In this document: positions 19,851-32,786 of the stretch, piece by piece
Numbering within the stretch: the first letter of the stretch is position 1
Layout of the letters: every line of letters starts with the position of its first letter
Source of the DNA: Azolla caroliniana
Taxonomy: Eukaryota; Polypodiophyta
NCBI GenBank assembly: GCA_043228905.1
Contig: JBHGNT010000011.1
Span: 14,322,001 to 14,386,000 of the forward strand
Direction of reading: 5' to 3'
DNA length: 64,000 nucleotides
Position numbers and translations under genes: made by a program
Notes under the pieces: model-generated
Seen by the model: only the letters and a program-made list of their open reading frames with translations
Told to the model about the DNA's origin: nothing
Databases searched by the model: none

Positions 19851-21247
19851 ATGAAGCTTTATAGTCTCAAAGACATACTTGTTATGGAAGAGACATCAAG
19901 ATTCTACAATTTAAGGAACAATGCCAATTTGCAAGCTTTTAATACGAGGGGCCACTACTCACATCCCACTAGTAGATTTAGTGGTGAAAAAATTGGACTC
20001 AAAAACTTTTGCCACATTAAAATATTCAGATTTAAAGGAGAATACGACCTAAATTTGACAATGTTTAGTTTCTAAGAAGTATAATGTGGTTTGCCACTAC
20101 ATTTAAACCTTGCTAAAAAAATTTATTTCTTAAACATTTCAGACATGAAGTGACTAATTTGCACAACCTATTGCACAATGAGGATGATTATGGGGATAAT
20201 AGAGTGAGGGACATTATCATAACTAGGTCGTTGGAGCATGATGAGAGTAAACTTTTAATCAATGTGGATGCGGTCTTGAGGGCGTGTAAGGAAGAAGTGT
20301 GGAGTAGAAGTAATGAAAATTATGATGATGCAAGTCAATGCCCAATTTGTTTAGAGAATTTGGAAGTGAATGCGAGAACCTTGAGGCTTCCATGTGATCA
20401 TGTTTTCCATCGAGAGTGCATTGTCCCTTGGATCGAAGGTCACCATGACAGTTGCCCAGTGTGTAGAGCTCAAATACTTACAACCAATGAATCATTGCAT
20501 CACCAATCATTCGTTGAGGAATCCATTAATGATACGGTAAATTTGCCGCTCACACATCACATTCCTATCATCGTCCCCACAACTCCTTTAGCCTCTTCTA
20601 CAAGAGACTTTATTATTCCCACCTCTGATCAAAATACTTATCCTCAAACTACGTATGTCCTTGATGCTCACCGGCATCCTCATCATTTACACCACATGAC
20701 ATATGATGTGCCAGTGATTCCTGGCCCACAAGGCACACATGTTCATAATGTGTTAGTGACTCCTAGCCCACAAGGAAATCTACCAATGGTTCCTAGCCGA
20801 CAAAATATACATGTTCATGATGTGTTAGTGACTCCTAGCCCACCAAGTAGACATGCCCATGATGTGCCAGTGTTTCCCAATACATTGGATAGACAAATCT
20901 ATGATGTGCCAATTACTCCTAATCAACTAGGTAGTCATGTCCATGATTTTCCATCTTCCAGGAGAGATGTGATAATGCGACCCAATGATCGCGGAAGCAA
21001 TCTTCCAATTTTGTTTCATCACTCTTCCAATAATACACCTAATTGGAATAGAGAAGATGGTTCTATGGCATCAAACCATCCACGGTTGACATACAACCAT
21101 GGAAGAAATCACCCACCCTTTTTTTATAACTTTTTCAATCATATGCCAAATGCAAATATAGGAGATAGTTCCACAACATCAAATGATATTCTCATCGCCA
21201 TGGTTGATCTACAAACCTTATTTCAAAAATTACACCTCATGAGATGA
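19851..21247 (+). CDS. RING-H2 zinc-finger protein, probable E3 ubiquitin ligase
   Basis: The main exon runs from 20143 (after acceptor CATTTCAG) to TGA at 21245-21247. Counting from the V at 20150, it has a C3H2C3 RING-H2 finger: C64, C67, C82, H84, H87, C90, C102, C105 (CPICLEN...CDHVFHREC...CPVC). Such fingers recruit E2 ubiquitin-conjugating enzymes. The roughly 260 residues after the finger are unusual, with repeated HVHDVLVTPSP-type units at about 185-275 and a His/Pro/Asn-rich tail. An upstream exon is tentative: an open frame from ATG 19851 could splice at GT 20061 and would join in phase, but that donor (GTTTAG) is weak. There is no transmembrane segment in the visible part. Substrate unknown. 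Confidence 0.65.
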
Positions 21248-22716
21248 TTTGAGGTAACATGTTTTAATAGAAAATGTTGTAACTTCTCATTTCTAAACTA
21301 GTTTTATATTTTGTTATTTGTATGAGAGTTCTTCAATATTTTTCTTGCAATGTTGCAATTTTTTTCACGCATGGTGTCATGTTTCTTTCTTTACAAGAAG
21401 ATTGCATCTAAGTTTATGGCAAAAAGACAGATTCCCACATGAACTTATTAAGAACAAATGCAAGGTACATAAATCAAGATCAGATAGGGAAATAATGACA
21501 TTTATGAAACAAAATCCTTGTGGGAACTTAAGAGCAAAACATAATTTACAATATTCCATCTCGGTAATAAGAAATCAGGCTAACAAGCATACAGTAGCAT
21601 GCCTGTTCATCAAAGCCATTATTGCCAAAAACATTACAAAGTTCAGAATTTTAATTGTCTATATATTTATGTACAACATATATATATAAATGCGTGTTTG
21701 TTCATTATCTAGACTCACGAGCAAAACATAGTTTACAGTGCTTGTCTTGGCGACAAGATTCTGCTTAACTATTCAGGATCCATCCAATCTTTGAATCCAG
21801 TAAATCTTGATGTAGTGATACACGGAAAGATCTTGACACCAGCTAGGTTGCCAGTGGCACAGACTTCCTATGTTTGAATAGCCGCCCTTCTAAAAATAAA
21901 GAAGAAGAAGAAAAAATTTAAAACATCACTAAATCTAGAAGGATTTAATCAATATTCTTTAATCATATAGAAACATATTCAAATTCATTTAGATTCACAT
22001 GTATAAGAAGATTGATACATGCTTATGTGCTCATTACCCAAGATCAACTAATGTAATGTAAAATTTCCCTAATCATTTGCAATACTATTATGATGGTATG
22101 AAGAAATATTCCTTCAACGAAGGATGAAATATTGTTTCTCCTATATACTCAAAGCATGTACAGAAAGAAAGGGATTATTGTACATGTATATGTGTCACAG
22201 ACAAAACTTCCAACAGATTCACAAGCACAACATAGAGTTCGATGTACTTGTTCCATCCAAGGATATGGATCCATCCAACCTTTGAATGGGCCATCCACAC
22301 CACGAAAAAATACATCCAAAACATCAATAGACCCATCCAAGGAAAGAATAGACCCATATTGATCATGAATAAATCCATCCAAATCTTGAACAGACCCATC
22401 TAGATCATGAATAGATGCATCCAAAATCATGCATACACACCCCCGTTCACACCATGAATAAATCTAACCAAATCATGAACAGACCATGTCAGGTCATGAA
22501 TGAATTCATCCAAAGCTTGAAATAGAACTATCTAAATCTCTTCTAAATTGTTCCACCCAAATCATGAATAGACATGCCCAACTTATGAATCATGGATATC
22601 CAACCAAATCATGATACAACCCTGAACCCTAAACCCTGAAGAATTGAAAATAAAAACACAGGAAAACAAAACAAAGGCCAAAGATGAAGGAAAATTGATA
22701 CCCAGTACCTAATGAT
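21248..22716. other. Intergenic region with degenerate CATCCAAATCATGAA minisatellite
   Basis: This lies between the convergent RING and MASS-like genes. From about 22240 to 22620 a diverged short-period repeat recurs: blocks like CATCCAAATC and ATGAATAGAC alternate about every 20-40 bases. The rest, including a few GAGCAAAACATA-type duplicated words near 21530 and 21720, shows no gene. Confidence 0.55.
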
Positions 22717-22845
22717 TCATCTTCTCATTCTGGTTAGAGCTCTCTTGATCCACTTAACAACATTGAAGCTGCTTTTATGTTGTGAACCGGGAACAGAGGT
22801 AGACGTAGCATTCATAGTTGATGTTGTGTTTACTGGTATTGCTGT

Positions 22846-22877
<32 letters not shown>

Positions 22878-23106
22878 TAGACATGGCAATGGTACTTGAA
22901 GATGAAGGCGACGCTTTTGTACTCCCTGTGCTCAGGTTTCTCATCATCATCAATTTCTGATCTTGTGAAGACGAAGGTTTCTGATCTTGTGAAGAATACG
23001 GTTTCTCATCTACCATGTGTCGTTGATAGATCGCGTTCTGATCAGACCAGATGAGGCCCGAGGAGCCTTGCCGTCTGTAAGACATGCCTTTTGTCAAGGT
23101 CGCCAT
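22717..23106 (-). CDS. Small Ser/Pro-rich protein, MAPK-substrate (MASS)-like
   Basis: A single-exon frame of 129 residues starts at ATG 23106. The N-terminus MATLTKGMSYRRQGSSGLIW matches the RRQGSSG(L/I)VW signature I associate with the small plant proteins described as MAPK kinase substrates (At1g80180 type). The middle is Ser/Thr/Pro-rich with several SP/TP dipeptides, including a STPPPPSS run encoded by GGTGGTGGT repeats. The C-terminus is basic and amphipathic (FNVVKWIKRALTRMRR). A glutamine/serine repeat, YSSQDQKPSSSQDQK, reflects an 18-bp in-frame duplication. An upstream (TATG)n array lies about 235 bp before the start. No enzyme domain is present. It could alternatively be an orphan protein sharing only the N-terminal motif. 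Confidence 0.55.
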
Positions 23107-26100
23107 GGATTCTCGCGCGCCTTCCTTGCCTCCCTTTCGTTTTCTCTTCCTCTGTTTCTGCTGCTCCTCCTCTGATTTTTGCTCTGTTTTTGCTGCTCCT
23201 CTGTTTTTTCTGCTGCTTCTTCGGTCTCTTTTTCTCTCTCGCTCTCTACTTTTTAGCTCAAAACATACATATATAAATCTTGTGGCTTTTGCGTTTTGCG
23301 TTTTGCGTTTTCATCGGAATGCGTATGTATTTGGAAGAGTCTATGTATGTATGTATGTATGTATGTATGTATTGTTTTGTATTGAATGTAATGTATGTAT
23401 TGTTTTGTATTGAATGTAATGTATGTATTGTTTTGTATTGAATGTAATGTATGTATGTATGTATTGCATGTATGTATGTGTTGTATGTATTGCATCCAAG
23501 GAAGGCAGCATGGGTGCAAATTACCCAATCCCCGACACGGGGAGGTATGCATGTACATATGTATGTAAGGTTCTCCACAAGCCAAGGCTCATGGGGTTTG
23601 TGAGATGCGATTCGATACTTTCTCTGGCATTTTTTCACTGTATTGGGCCAATATTGGGGATTAATCATTGTCATGTAATATTCCGATTTTGACATTTTAG
23701 TAATCTTGCCAATTCATCCTTAATGCGTACAGTAATCTATCCTCGATGGTCACATACTCCATAGCATCACATGCAAACCCCAATAGATGTTTTACTCCTC
23801 GTATCTTAAACCATTTCACGATGTCAAGTACCCATCCAAATTAGAGGATTTTGCTAATCTCCAGGTTTAAAGGTGCATGTTTGAAATTAGACCCAAACAT
23901 GAGAATATAATAAGTATTATGATTGCGATGACGATGCACAAACTCATGGTTTTAGGTGATGAAAAATCAATCAATTGCTCCGTCAAGCAAGGATCTTGTT
24001 TCTCCCATACAAAAAAAATCACAATAAAGTTTATAAACGACATGACAATGATATGAAAACAAACAAATGTAGGCCAACCATGTTTCATACTAACTTTTTT
24101 GTCATACCGAGCATCTTAATGTTTTCTAGTTCAATTAAGTATTAATTATTTAGGAGGGTGTGGAAAATTTAGAGTGATGCACATCAAATTGTTGATTTTC
24201 AATTCTCACTTTAGCTCACTCCTCACTCCATGGAGTTACATTTCTCAAGGGAAAACATAAACCATTTTGAAACAAATCTTAAAGATGCATGTTTTGAAAT
24301 TAGAGGAAGAATAAAAAGTTACCATTTTGTTGAAACTCGAGATTCCCATCTTGACTACTACATGGTTTTTAGAATATAGTCATTCAACAAGTGGCCAAGT
24401 GCAATAACTGGATCCCAATTTTCCTTGTTACAATATGGTTAGTTCTCAAATAATAGTTATTTGTGAACCATATATATGAAGTCAAACCAATACTTACGAT
24501 AAACCGTCACGTGAAGACTAGTTCACCACTTGTCATTTCAATATCATCGAGAAAATGTATTCCAAGGTGATTAGAAACATCATGTGTATGTATTTTGATA
24601 TTCTTCATCAATATCGCCACATTTGCACCCTTTTGTGGTTATGTCAATGATGTGTTCACATATGACGTTTGAGTCCAAACTCTAAAAAATTGGGCAAACA
24701 TTACCAAACACCTTTTTAGGAAATTTATGGGCTACTTTTAAATTCCTTGCATCACCATTGTAACTAGTAACTAGTTGTAATAAGACATGACAAGAAAGAG
24801 ATGTAACATTGTGGGTTTGTGAAAACTAACATGATAGCTTGTGCCAATAAACACTTCATATGAAGAAAATAAGTCCATAGCTATCAAAATACACAATGGT
24901 TAATTAACATTGCAAAACATGTGGAACCACATTGAATGAATGGCTAAAACATCTCAAAACGACCACATCAATCAACAATAATAGTCACGACTAGTTAAAG
25001 CCACCACAGTTAAAGACATTCACGACCAATTCTCAATGACAATGAATATGAAGAACAATCAAGGTTGTGTTTCATAATGGCGAGGGTAGCTAGTTTAACA
25101 CTTGTTATCGAAATGTAGATGTCTATTGATGATGATTGGGGTTGACCGTGGTTGTTAAAAGAGAAGAGGGATGAAGAAAAGTTGAACGAATGTTTTAGCG
25201 AGAACTTAAAACAAAAAAGAAACTTCTTTGTTTTTATTTTGGTAAGTTTCTCCCCTTCTCAAAAAGCAACCAACTTTGAAATGATTGCGATGGCTTTGTC
25301 TTTTTGGACACGCCAACATGAATTTGACCATTCTCCCAACCATCCATTACATAGTCATGTCAATCCCTTCCCGTGTCCTACCATTTTCCTAGGATTCACA
25401 CATGGGGGGCTATATATTGATCCCTGACGTTCAAACTTATGCATGTGTAGTTGTCATGTTGGGAACACTTGAGTTTATGCAATTTAGCATACGCAAGTAT
25501 AAATTAAAAACACATAATTTTGCAAGTTGCTCCTTACCTACAACTTGTGGATCTTATCCCATGCTCACGAATCTTACATGGCTATGAAATATTTCAAACA
25601 AACAAGGGAAACTCGACCTTATCCATGCTCACTAGTCCTATGTGGTTGTCAAATATTTCCAACATATGAGGAAAATATGATCAATTCTACCCCTATACGA
25701 ACAATTTTCCTATCTAATTCTTGTTGTACAATTTCTCAATCTTATCCAATCCTCAATTTTTACGAAGTATGATATATACAATTGAACACTCAATAATTTT
25801 ACCTCAAGGATAATTTTCTTTTGCTCTAATATTAAATAGAGCTACTATGCAACCAAATATACCACACAATTCATGCTTACATTCCTTGCCTAAATTATCC
25901 AATCCAATAAGGGGACTAAAGTTGTGTACAAAAGGACATCTTTAACAAATGGAGTATATTCTTTTTTAGAAAAAAACCGCTTACATTCAATGAAGATCAT
26001 ACATGACATGTCTCTTTCTGTTAACAACAATAAATAAATAATTTTTTTCGCTAGTTTTTGTTGCTATTGAAAATGCCGCAACTTGCAACATGAAGAAGTT

Positions 26101-28050
26101 TGAATACTTTATGAAATGGGACACATTATCATTATCACATTTTAATACTAAACAATCGTACGCTTGTCACCACATTCTAACCTTCCCCATTTGCTTATGA
26201 CTTATGAATATATACTATTTGCTATCATTGATACAAGTTAGTTAATTAAGTTGTTATTTATTTAAATATTATATGTGTTGACCTTGTTAGTATAGAGTTA
26301 TGTATCAATGAAACAAGAATCACTCTTATATTTTAAGAATCATGTTTTCGTTTCTTATGCCTCATGGCCTTTCGCCTCACCTTAGTTGGCATCTGGTTTA
26401 GCCACACATATTCCCACTAGTTTATAGATTGTAATATATGTGCTATCTTTTAGCGATTGACCTTAATATGTTATCGTTTTAATATTCTATTCGGAGTACC
26501 TTCACAACTTGTTGTATTTTTGTGGTATTTCTTCTCGACGGCCCACTTGATTCGCCTTCACCGAAAACTTGGATTACTCCCCAACTTTTGGTTTCCGTTT
26601 AAACTTAATGGCTATCTTCTAATCACTTGTTGTATCACTTCTCGTTACCACTGTTGTACCCATTCGTTACGTACTTTTGTAAACCCTACTCTATAAAGGG
26701 TTCTTTCTTGATCTATTGTTTTTTGGCCTAAAATAGGCCCCTTTGATAACATTATTATGTAATTATCCTCCATAATCTCATGTCTCTTGCATTACCATTG
26801 TATTTTGATTCTAACCTCGCAAGTTAATCATCGTTTGACTCGTTGCTCCCTTCAACTCAGAGGAACCCTCGAGTTTGAGGAGCCTTTGAGTATGGCGAGC
26901 CTTTGAATCTAAAAACCTTTTGATTCCTAGGAGCTTTCTACTCATGGGAGCCTTCGAGTCTCCAAATGTTTGTGCACTCTTAGTCTTGCATCTTCCCTAG
27001 TCCAATACTCCCATGGTCCCACTCCAGTAGCACACATACACGTGTATGCATGACAACACATTGCTCCTAAAATGTTCTATTGGGAAGCGAAGGCATATTG
27101 CCTATATGATTCATGTTAAGGAAAAAAATTATTGGTAAGTCGCATAAGCTATTTATCCATTGGTTTCATCGAATAAAATTCTATCTTGGATCTTAGGAAA
27201 TTTACTCTTGATTATTTACAACAAAGCAATATTGTCCACCCTCTCCACATGTATTGTCATGATTATTGTATAACACATTTCGCCTTGTCTTGGAGATACA
27301 ATCATCATTAACTAATGCATGTAACGAGAGAATGCCACTTCACAAAGCCTTTTTTTGTTCTTCTTAATGTCAACTAATTGTATTTGGGTAAATTTGCTAG
27401 TCTGAGCTCTTTATTAGAGATTTTATATTCCCAGAAGTTAAAAAACAAGTAGAAGAATGTTTTTTTTTTAGGGTTGTCTTATGAAGGTCTAGCCTCCCCA
27501 AAGGGCTAAAAACAAAGACACACGAGTGCTTTCTTTATTTACTTAGAGGCTAGACTCACAATTTATGCAAAAAGAAACTCATCCAAATAACTGAGCAATT
27601 TCACCTTCTTGCCAAAAAACCTCACGAGAAAATTACATCCTTACCAATTGTTTGCACAAAGGTTGATCCATATGATTGTCAAAGGAATAATTTATTGTTC
27701 GTATATGACCTCTTCTCTACCAACCTCAAAACCTTAACAAGACATTCTTCTATTTCACAAATTCAATGACATGTCAATTATTTCTACTATTCTCATGACC
27801 CATTAGCCACCCACCCAAATCAAATCCCTACAATTGCTTATCACCTTATCGCTCTTCTAAGGTCTTACCATCCATGGAGTGAGATATTGACTCTCCTCTT
27901 TCTCGTTAATCACTTATGAGAAGATGACCATTGTTGTTATTCCTTATATCAAATAACAACTCATATGTCAAGGACGAGTTGGATTTTAATGCACATGGAT
28001 GCATCCCCACACATGTGTTTAAAATTCACACGTTAGACATAGTTGAGTTT
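23107..28050. other. Long intergenic region, no gene recognised
   Basis: Apart from the promoter side of the MASS-like gene and the TATG array, about 4.9 kb shows only short open frames without recognisable motifs. Base composition is AT-rich and uniform. Scattered C/T-rich words hint at decayed elements, but none can be named. Confidence 0.5.
23341..23480. repeat. (TATG)n array and 30-bp tandem repeat upstream of the MASS-like gene
   Basis: Pure TATG units (23341-23370) run into three copies of a 30-bp unit, TGTATTGTTTTG plus TATTGAATGTAATGTA, followed by more TATG units. It lies 235-375 bp upstream of the minus-strand start at 23106. Confidence 0.9.
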
Positions 28051-28454
28051 TGTTGAGAATCAAGCTCAACCTAGTCCAGTGTGAGAACACATCCTTTGAG
28101 AATCTATGAGTACCCAAAGGTCAAAAGTCACACTACTACTCTCTTTATTCTATAACACATAACTAACGAGCTCCATATTTTCCATGACTGATGAGTCTTC
28201 ACATTCCCCAAGGTTCTAGAGAGAAAGTGAGCATTGTCGTGAGTTAATGAAGAGGAGGATGACCTTATATAAAGCACCCTCCTCCTACTTCATATAGTGT
28301 CGGTTGTCCTCCCTTGTAATGCTACATTTTTGTAATTGATATTCTCCTTGTTAATATACATCTTCTTAAGTACTTCAAACACACACATACATAACACGCA
28401 TCTCTTCCACTGCACATAATCATATCCGGTTCTTTACAAGTTTGATTCTCAACA
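28051..28454 (+). mobile_element. Solo LTR of the relic C Copia family (404 bp)
   Basis: It begins TGTTGAGAATCAAGC and ends GTTTGATTCTCAACA, a 13-bp terminal inverted repeat with TG...CA ends. Throughout it aligns with the 3' LTR of relic C, including the core CCTTATATAAAGCACCC (TATA 28266-28273). Flanking five-mers (AGTTT and TATTG) do not match, so the target duplication has decayed or one flank was lost. No internal region is attached. Confidence 0.82.
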
Positions 28455-29299
28455 TATTGACCTATAGAATGAAAGAAAATCGAAGGAACGTATTAAATAA
28501 AGAGACAATGAAAAGACTCCTTGCATACCTATTCTCTCTAATACAATCCAACCAAAGCGTAACCCATTCTACCACTCGAATAATTCCATGCTATCAAATC
28601 ATCATTATCACGCATTGAGTTGGCTTCGTTCTTTATTTCTAGCGGTAACAAACGGCAGGTGGATGAGGCAATATCATCCCGAAAAAAATGCATTCAGACG
28701 AAATCAAAGAAACTTCCGCTTGTGGGTTCAACAATATCCTCCATGTTCCAATCGTCCGAGATAGGCAATCGTGAAGGCCCATAACCAATTTTTCTGAGGT
28801 GATTAGTTTTGGGGGGAGAAATCTTGAAAGGAGGAGAGGAGGGTACGTTCGTAAATATCGAAAACCGCACGAAGGAAGAGGAGGGAAGGGTATGTTCGTA
28901 AATATCGAAAACCGCACCCATCCATGGTTCCAGCTTCTTCTTCTTCTTCTTCTTCTTCTTCTTTGTTTTCTCCAGCTCTCAAGCCGTGAAGAGTAGCAGA
29001 GAATCGCCAATCAGGTCTGGTATTCTTCTCCTTTTGATATAGTTCTCTGTATTCTCGATTTTTTCCCTCCTCCGGTAATTAGTGCATCTCACTACTGATT
29101 GGAATACAACAAAACTACTGGACTTGTTGGATCTATCTGTGCGCGTGCGCGAGAGGGATCGGTTGGTATGGTTGTTGTACGGATACCAGAAGGTCATGCG
29201 ATCAAACCCTTACAACCTGCAGTGGTCGCTAGTGAAGTAGTGCACATGTAATGAGATTTTGAAAATCGGGTGCATGCAGAGGTGGAAAATTGTCTTAAC
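28455..29299. other. Intergenic stretch with 47-bp duplication and (TTC)n
   Basis: A direct repeat with period 47 bp covers about 28830-28916 (core GTTCGTAAATATCGAAAACC twice). It is followed by (TTC)9-10 at about 28933-28961 and a purine-rich segment ending in a good donor-like CAG/GTCTGG near 29017. This could be a 5' untranslated exon and promoter for the SUMO ligase 3.8 kb downstream. No transcript evidence is available, and the short ATG frame in it closes quickly. Confidence 0.35.
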
Positions 29300-30290
29300 A
29301 ATAGAGTGCAAGAGAGAGAAAAGAAAGATATAATAATGTCTGTCATGAGGTGAAAATGTCCGATAAGACCGAATGAGAGGTTACACCTCTTATCTTCGAG
29401 TACATCAAACCAAAATAAATATAATTCAATCAGTACAACAAGCTAAGGGGCTAGATATTCTTGTTAGCTACACTCTTAACATTCTGATCTTTGATTGACT
29501 GAAACTTCTGCCTTTGAAAGATCTTCACCATAGGTAGGCCAATCCAAGGCAGAGAGATTTCTGAAGTTAGGAAGCAATTTCAATGTTGGGTTATAATGGT
29601 TTTGCTTTCTTGGTAACGAGGATGATGGAGCTGTAGTCTATATGGACATCGTTTACATGCCAAAATTTATTATAACCCCTCTTGAATCTGGTGGTCGAGA
29701 CCCTACTTGTGTAATCTTTGATTGATCGGGAGCATGCAAATTAATGGAGCTAAAGAAAGTTGTGGCGATTCATTGTTGTTGAGGTTTTTTAAGTGCGTTC
29801 TTATTGTTCAACATTTCTATGTATGCCTCTTGATTTCTATCAAGAATTGCCCCAAGCATCGCCAATCTCCATATTCCATTACCTTGCAGAGGGACCCACA
29901 CCCGTCTTTGAAGAGGCAATGGTATCTCCCTCATCATAAAAAATAATGCAATGGTAAACATAGAAAGAGATTGATATTGATTTAATTTTTTATTTTTCTA
30001 AGAGGTCATGTATGGCCCATATGGTCAAAGTGGAACATTTTCACGTTGTATTTGGGGTTGATTAGTGACTCTTCATGTTCAAGAATTTCATGTAATGAAT
30101 GCTCCAATTGAGAGAGGACATTGTGATAGAAAGGGATGTGTGTAGTGACAAGTCCAGGGTTGAAATTGTGGGCAAAACAAACACATTTTAGTAGAGTGAG
30201 GCACTTGAACGCAGAAACTTGTTTGGGTGAAATAAACATGTCAATGAGTCTGCTTGCATGTGCCACAACAGCTTGTTTCACATCGAAAAA
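29300..30290 (-). mobile_element. Diverged LINE 3' end relic
   Basis: The stretch near 29313-29420 matches the terminal untranslated part of the LINE copies at 34724 and 35880 (AGAAAGATATA..., ATAAGACC..., AGAGATTACA-type words). Minus-strand frames around 29770-29960 resemble, in shifted frames, the C-terminal LINE segment seen at 35146-35454. It is heavily decayed and not coding. Confidence 0.5.
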
Positions 30291-31435
30291 AAGGGTTTAT
30301 TGGATGGCAAACAAGGGCATGGGCTGGAGCATAAATGGACGAGTGTTGTTTATCCTTACAGAGAGGTAGATGGTTTACTGCAAAATACGTAATATAATTT
30401 TTGTAGTGTTGGCCTCAACTTCTTTCCCAAGCCTTAGGTACATGGGTATGAACTTGCTTTCTCCACAACTCTCCCAAGCCTCGAAACCAACCTTTGAGAC
30501 AAATCATGATTACATCTATGGGTGACTTCAAGTTATCCATATTGAAAAAAGTAAAATCTCTATGTTTCAGAAAGCTTGATGATAATAGTATTTATGCATG
30601 AAGTGGAGTTCAAATGGATAATTAGGTTTTTTTAAGCATGAAATGTGTAACTACTATCATGGAATGAATGGTGGCGAAGGAACACGGTGTCCTATGTTGA
30701 CAGTGGGTTAGAGAGAGGTGATTGCACATTGGTGTCCTTAGAGGCAGCTTTAACATGGCAACGGATCATCTCCATGATTTGGTGTTGGTATGGCACACGT
30801 TCCTTGTATTCTGGTACACACAGTCTCCATTGTCGAAAATCCTCTGCTTGGTCAATGGTGACTTAAAGAGACATTGGTGTGATGTGTTTAGCACACAGTG
30901 TACATTGTGAACAACTCTTGCCTTATGTGCTTATTATAAGCGTGTATGAGGAGAACGGGAAAAATCATCATCATCATTTTCGCCTACTTTTACTTTTTTT
31001 TCAAATTCTGTTCATAAAGAACAGTGCTTCAAAGAGTGTGCTTCAAAGAGCTCAGGTCAAATCTTCCAATCTTGTAAAGAAATGCACTTCAAATCTTATA
31101 AGGGAGCTGAGGTCAACTAATCTTGGGATCAAGGAGTGGGAAACTGCTACTCTTCTCGGGGGAATTTCTATGATGAGGGAATGAAGCATACAAGCCTCAC
31201 GTCTTTGTTGTTCTTAATTAGGGGTTCTTATCTTCTAATCATACTGCTTTATAATTTCCTTCATTTATGTATCTGGTTTCTTCTAAGTTTCCTCTTGATT
31301 TTAAGCTAAGAGGTCTTAGCAACCTTAATTTATAATCATTCGGCTTCTTTTATTCAACGTTTAGGGTCTAGGATTGGCATACAAGCTTTAGCTTTTATAT
31401 TCAGGCCCTTGAATATCATACTTTGGGCTTACTTA
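30291..31435. other. Intergenic region, no gene recognised
   Basis: Between two LINE relics. Short plus-strand frames (such as 30879-31184) carry no recognisable domain and probably derive from more of the same decayed elements. Confidence 0.4.
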
Positions 31436-31960
31436 TCATATCTTCTTGAAACTTCCAACTATAAGAGGCTCAAACCACCTCAGTTGTAACTCTTCCAAAG
31501 GTCGATTTGCTAATTTGGGTTTTAAGCAATATTGTTTCTTTAAGAGACGAGTGTATGTCATCATCCTTCCATTCACGAATTTCTCCTGGTCCAGAACTCC
31601 CTGTGGTTTTGCCTCAACGTGCAAGTATCCACAAGTTTCAGTGACAATGTGGGTCAGGCTTCTCCATTATTTGTTGAAGGGTGTACCTGATGGAGTGTGT
31701 GGCATATTTCTCTCTCGTCCTGCTTTGATCTCTAGTTGGTGGGAGGAAACTTTGACTTGGCCTATTGTTTTTTGGTGAGCAATGCGAGGCATGTAAATGT
31801 TCATGTACCTTTGTCTCTGTGTAAATCCACTTTTAAGAAGCTTATGAAAACATATTTGTAGTAGGCCGTTTTTATTTGAATAGGCTCTCTTGATGTGAGT
31901 TGCTATAGATCTTGCCATTATGCCTTCTTCTTTCAATCATTTTGGAGAAGTGTAGGGTGG
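31436..31960 (-). mobile_element. LINE fragment (C-terminal region)
   Basis: A minus-strand frame contains IGQVKVSSHQLEIKAGR, clearly akin to IGQQRTSSHQLEIEVGK in the LINE copy at 36109-36750. The zinc-binding Cys/His block that should follow is missing or frame-shifted. It is a fragment only. Confidence 0.55.
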
Positions 31961-32746
31961 AAGTTCACAAAATCAAGGCTATTGTTCAACCACTTAGTCA
32001 CCTGTTAGTATCACTATCCTCCTGCTCCTATGTCATCCCCATTTCCTTCATGGCTTAAAATAGTCTGTAATTCTTTTGGTGAGTTTGCCTAACATCACTC
32101 CCATGCAGAGATAATTATGATTATGATCTATTTTCATCCATGGATACTCCACCAAAGCATTCAAGGGATGCCTCCAATATTGCTGTGTGCACGGTGAAAG
32201 ATATGTACTATGTAGACTTCCTGGTATAGTGTTGCTTACATTACACCAAATTCTTGACTACAGCCTCAAACCTCTTTCGTATACATTCTAATGAGATTGC
32301 AACCTTGCATGAGGTGATGATCACGTATAATCAAAATTGATGTCGAGAGTCTAATGAATGATCCACAATGAGGCCGACTCAAATTTGGGTAACTTTTCAC
32401 AGTACATAGGTGACAAGGATTGGGAAGTGCCAAAGGTATTTGATAGTCCTGACCATGATTTATCGAGATTGGATCTAATGTAAGATTTGCATGGTGTTTA
32501 TCATATTGTGAATTGTTCTAACACTTGATTTGTTCATGTCTCAAGGTGTATCCTTAACTAAAAGAGGCATATTTCTAGAGGCTAGGAAGTCATTCTCTCT
32601 GGCATCAATGTTGTAAATAAACAAGAGAGCATGTATGTGTTCCTTTTTAATGAAGAGAGGAGGGGGGGATCAATTATTCTTATCATATTTTCAAACTTTA
32701 AGATAATGGACTGTCTGAATACAGGTGACAGAAAGGAGCACTAGTA

Positions 32747-32786
<40 letters not shown>

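Noticed and set aside
23253-23695. Minus-strand open frames of 110-145 residues
   Set aside because: They are translations of the TATG and 30-bp tandem repeats (IHTYIHT-type strings).
28639-29010. Minus-strand frame of 123 residues with an Arg run
   Set aside because: The Arg run is antisense of (TTC)n, the 47-bp repeat is translated twice, and no family resemblance exists.
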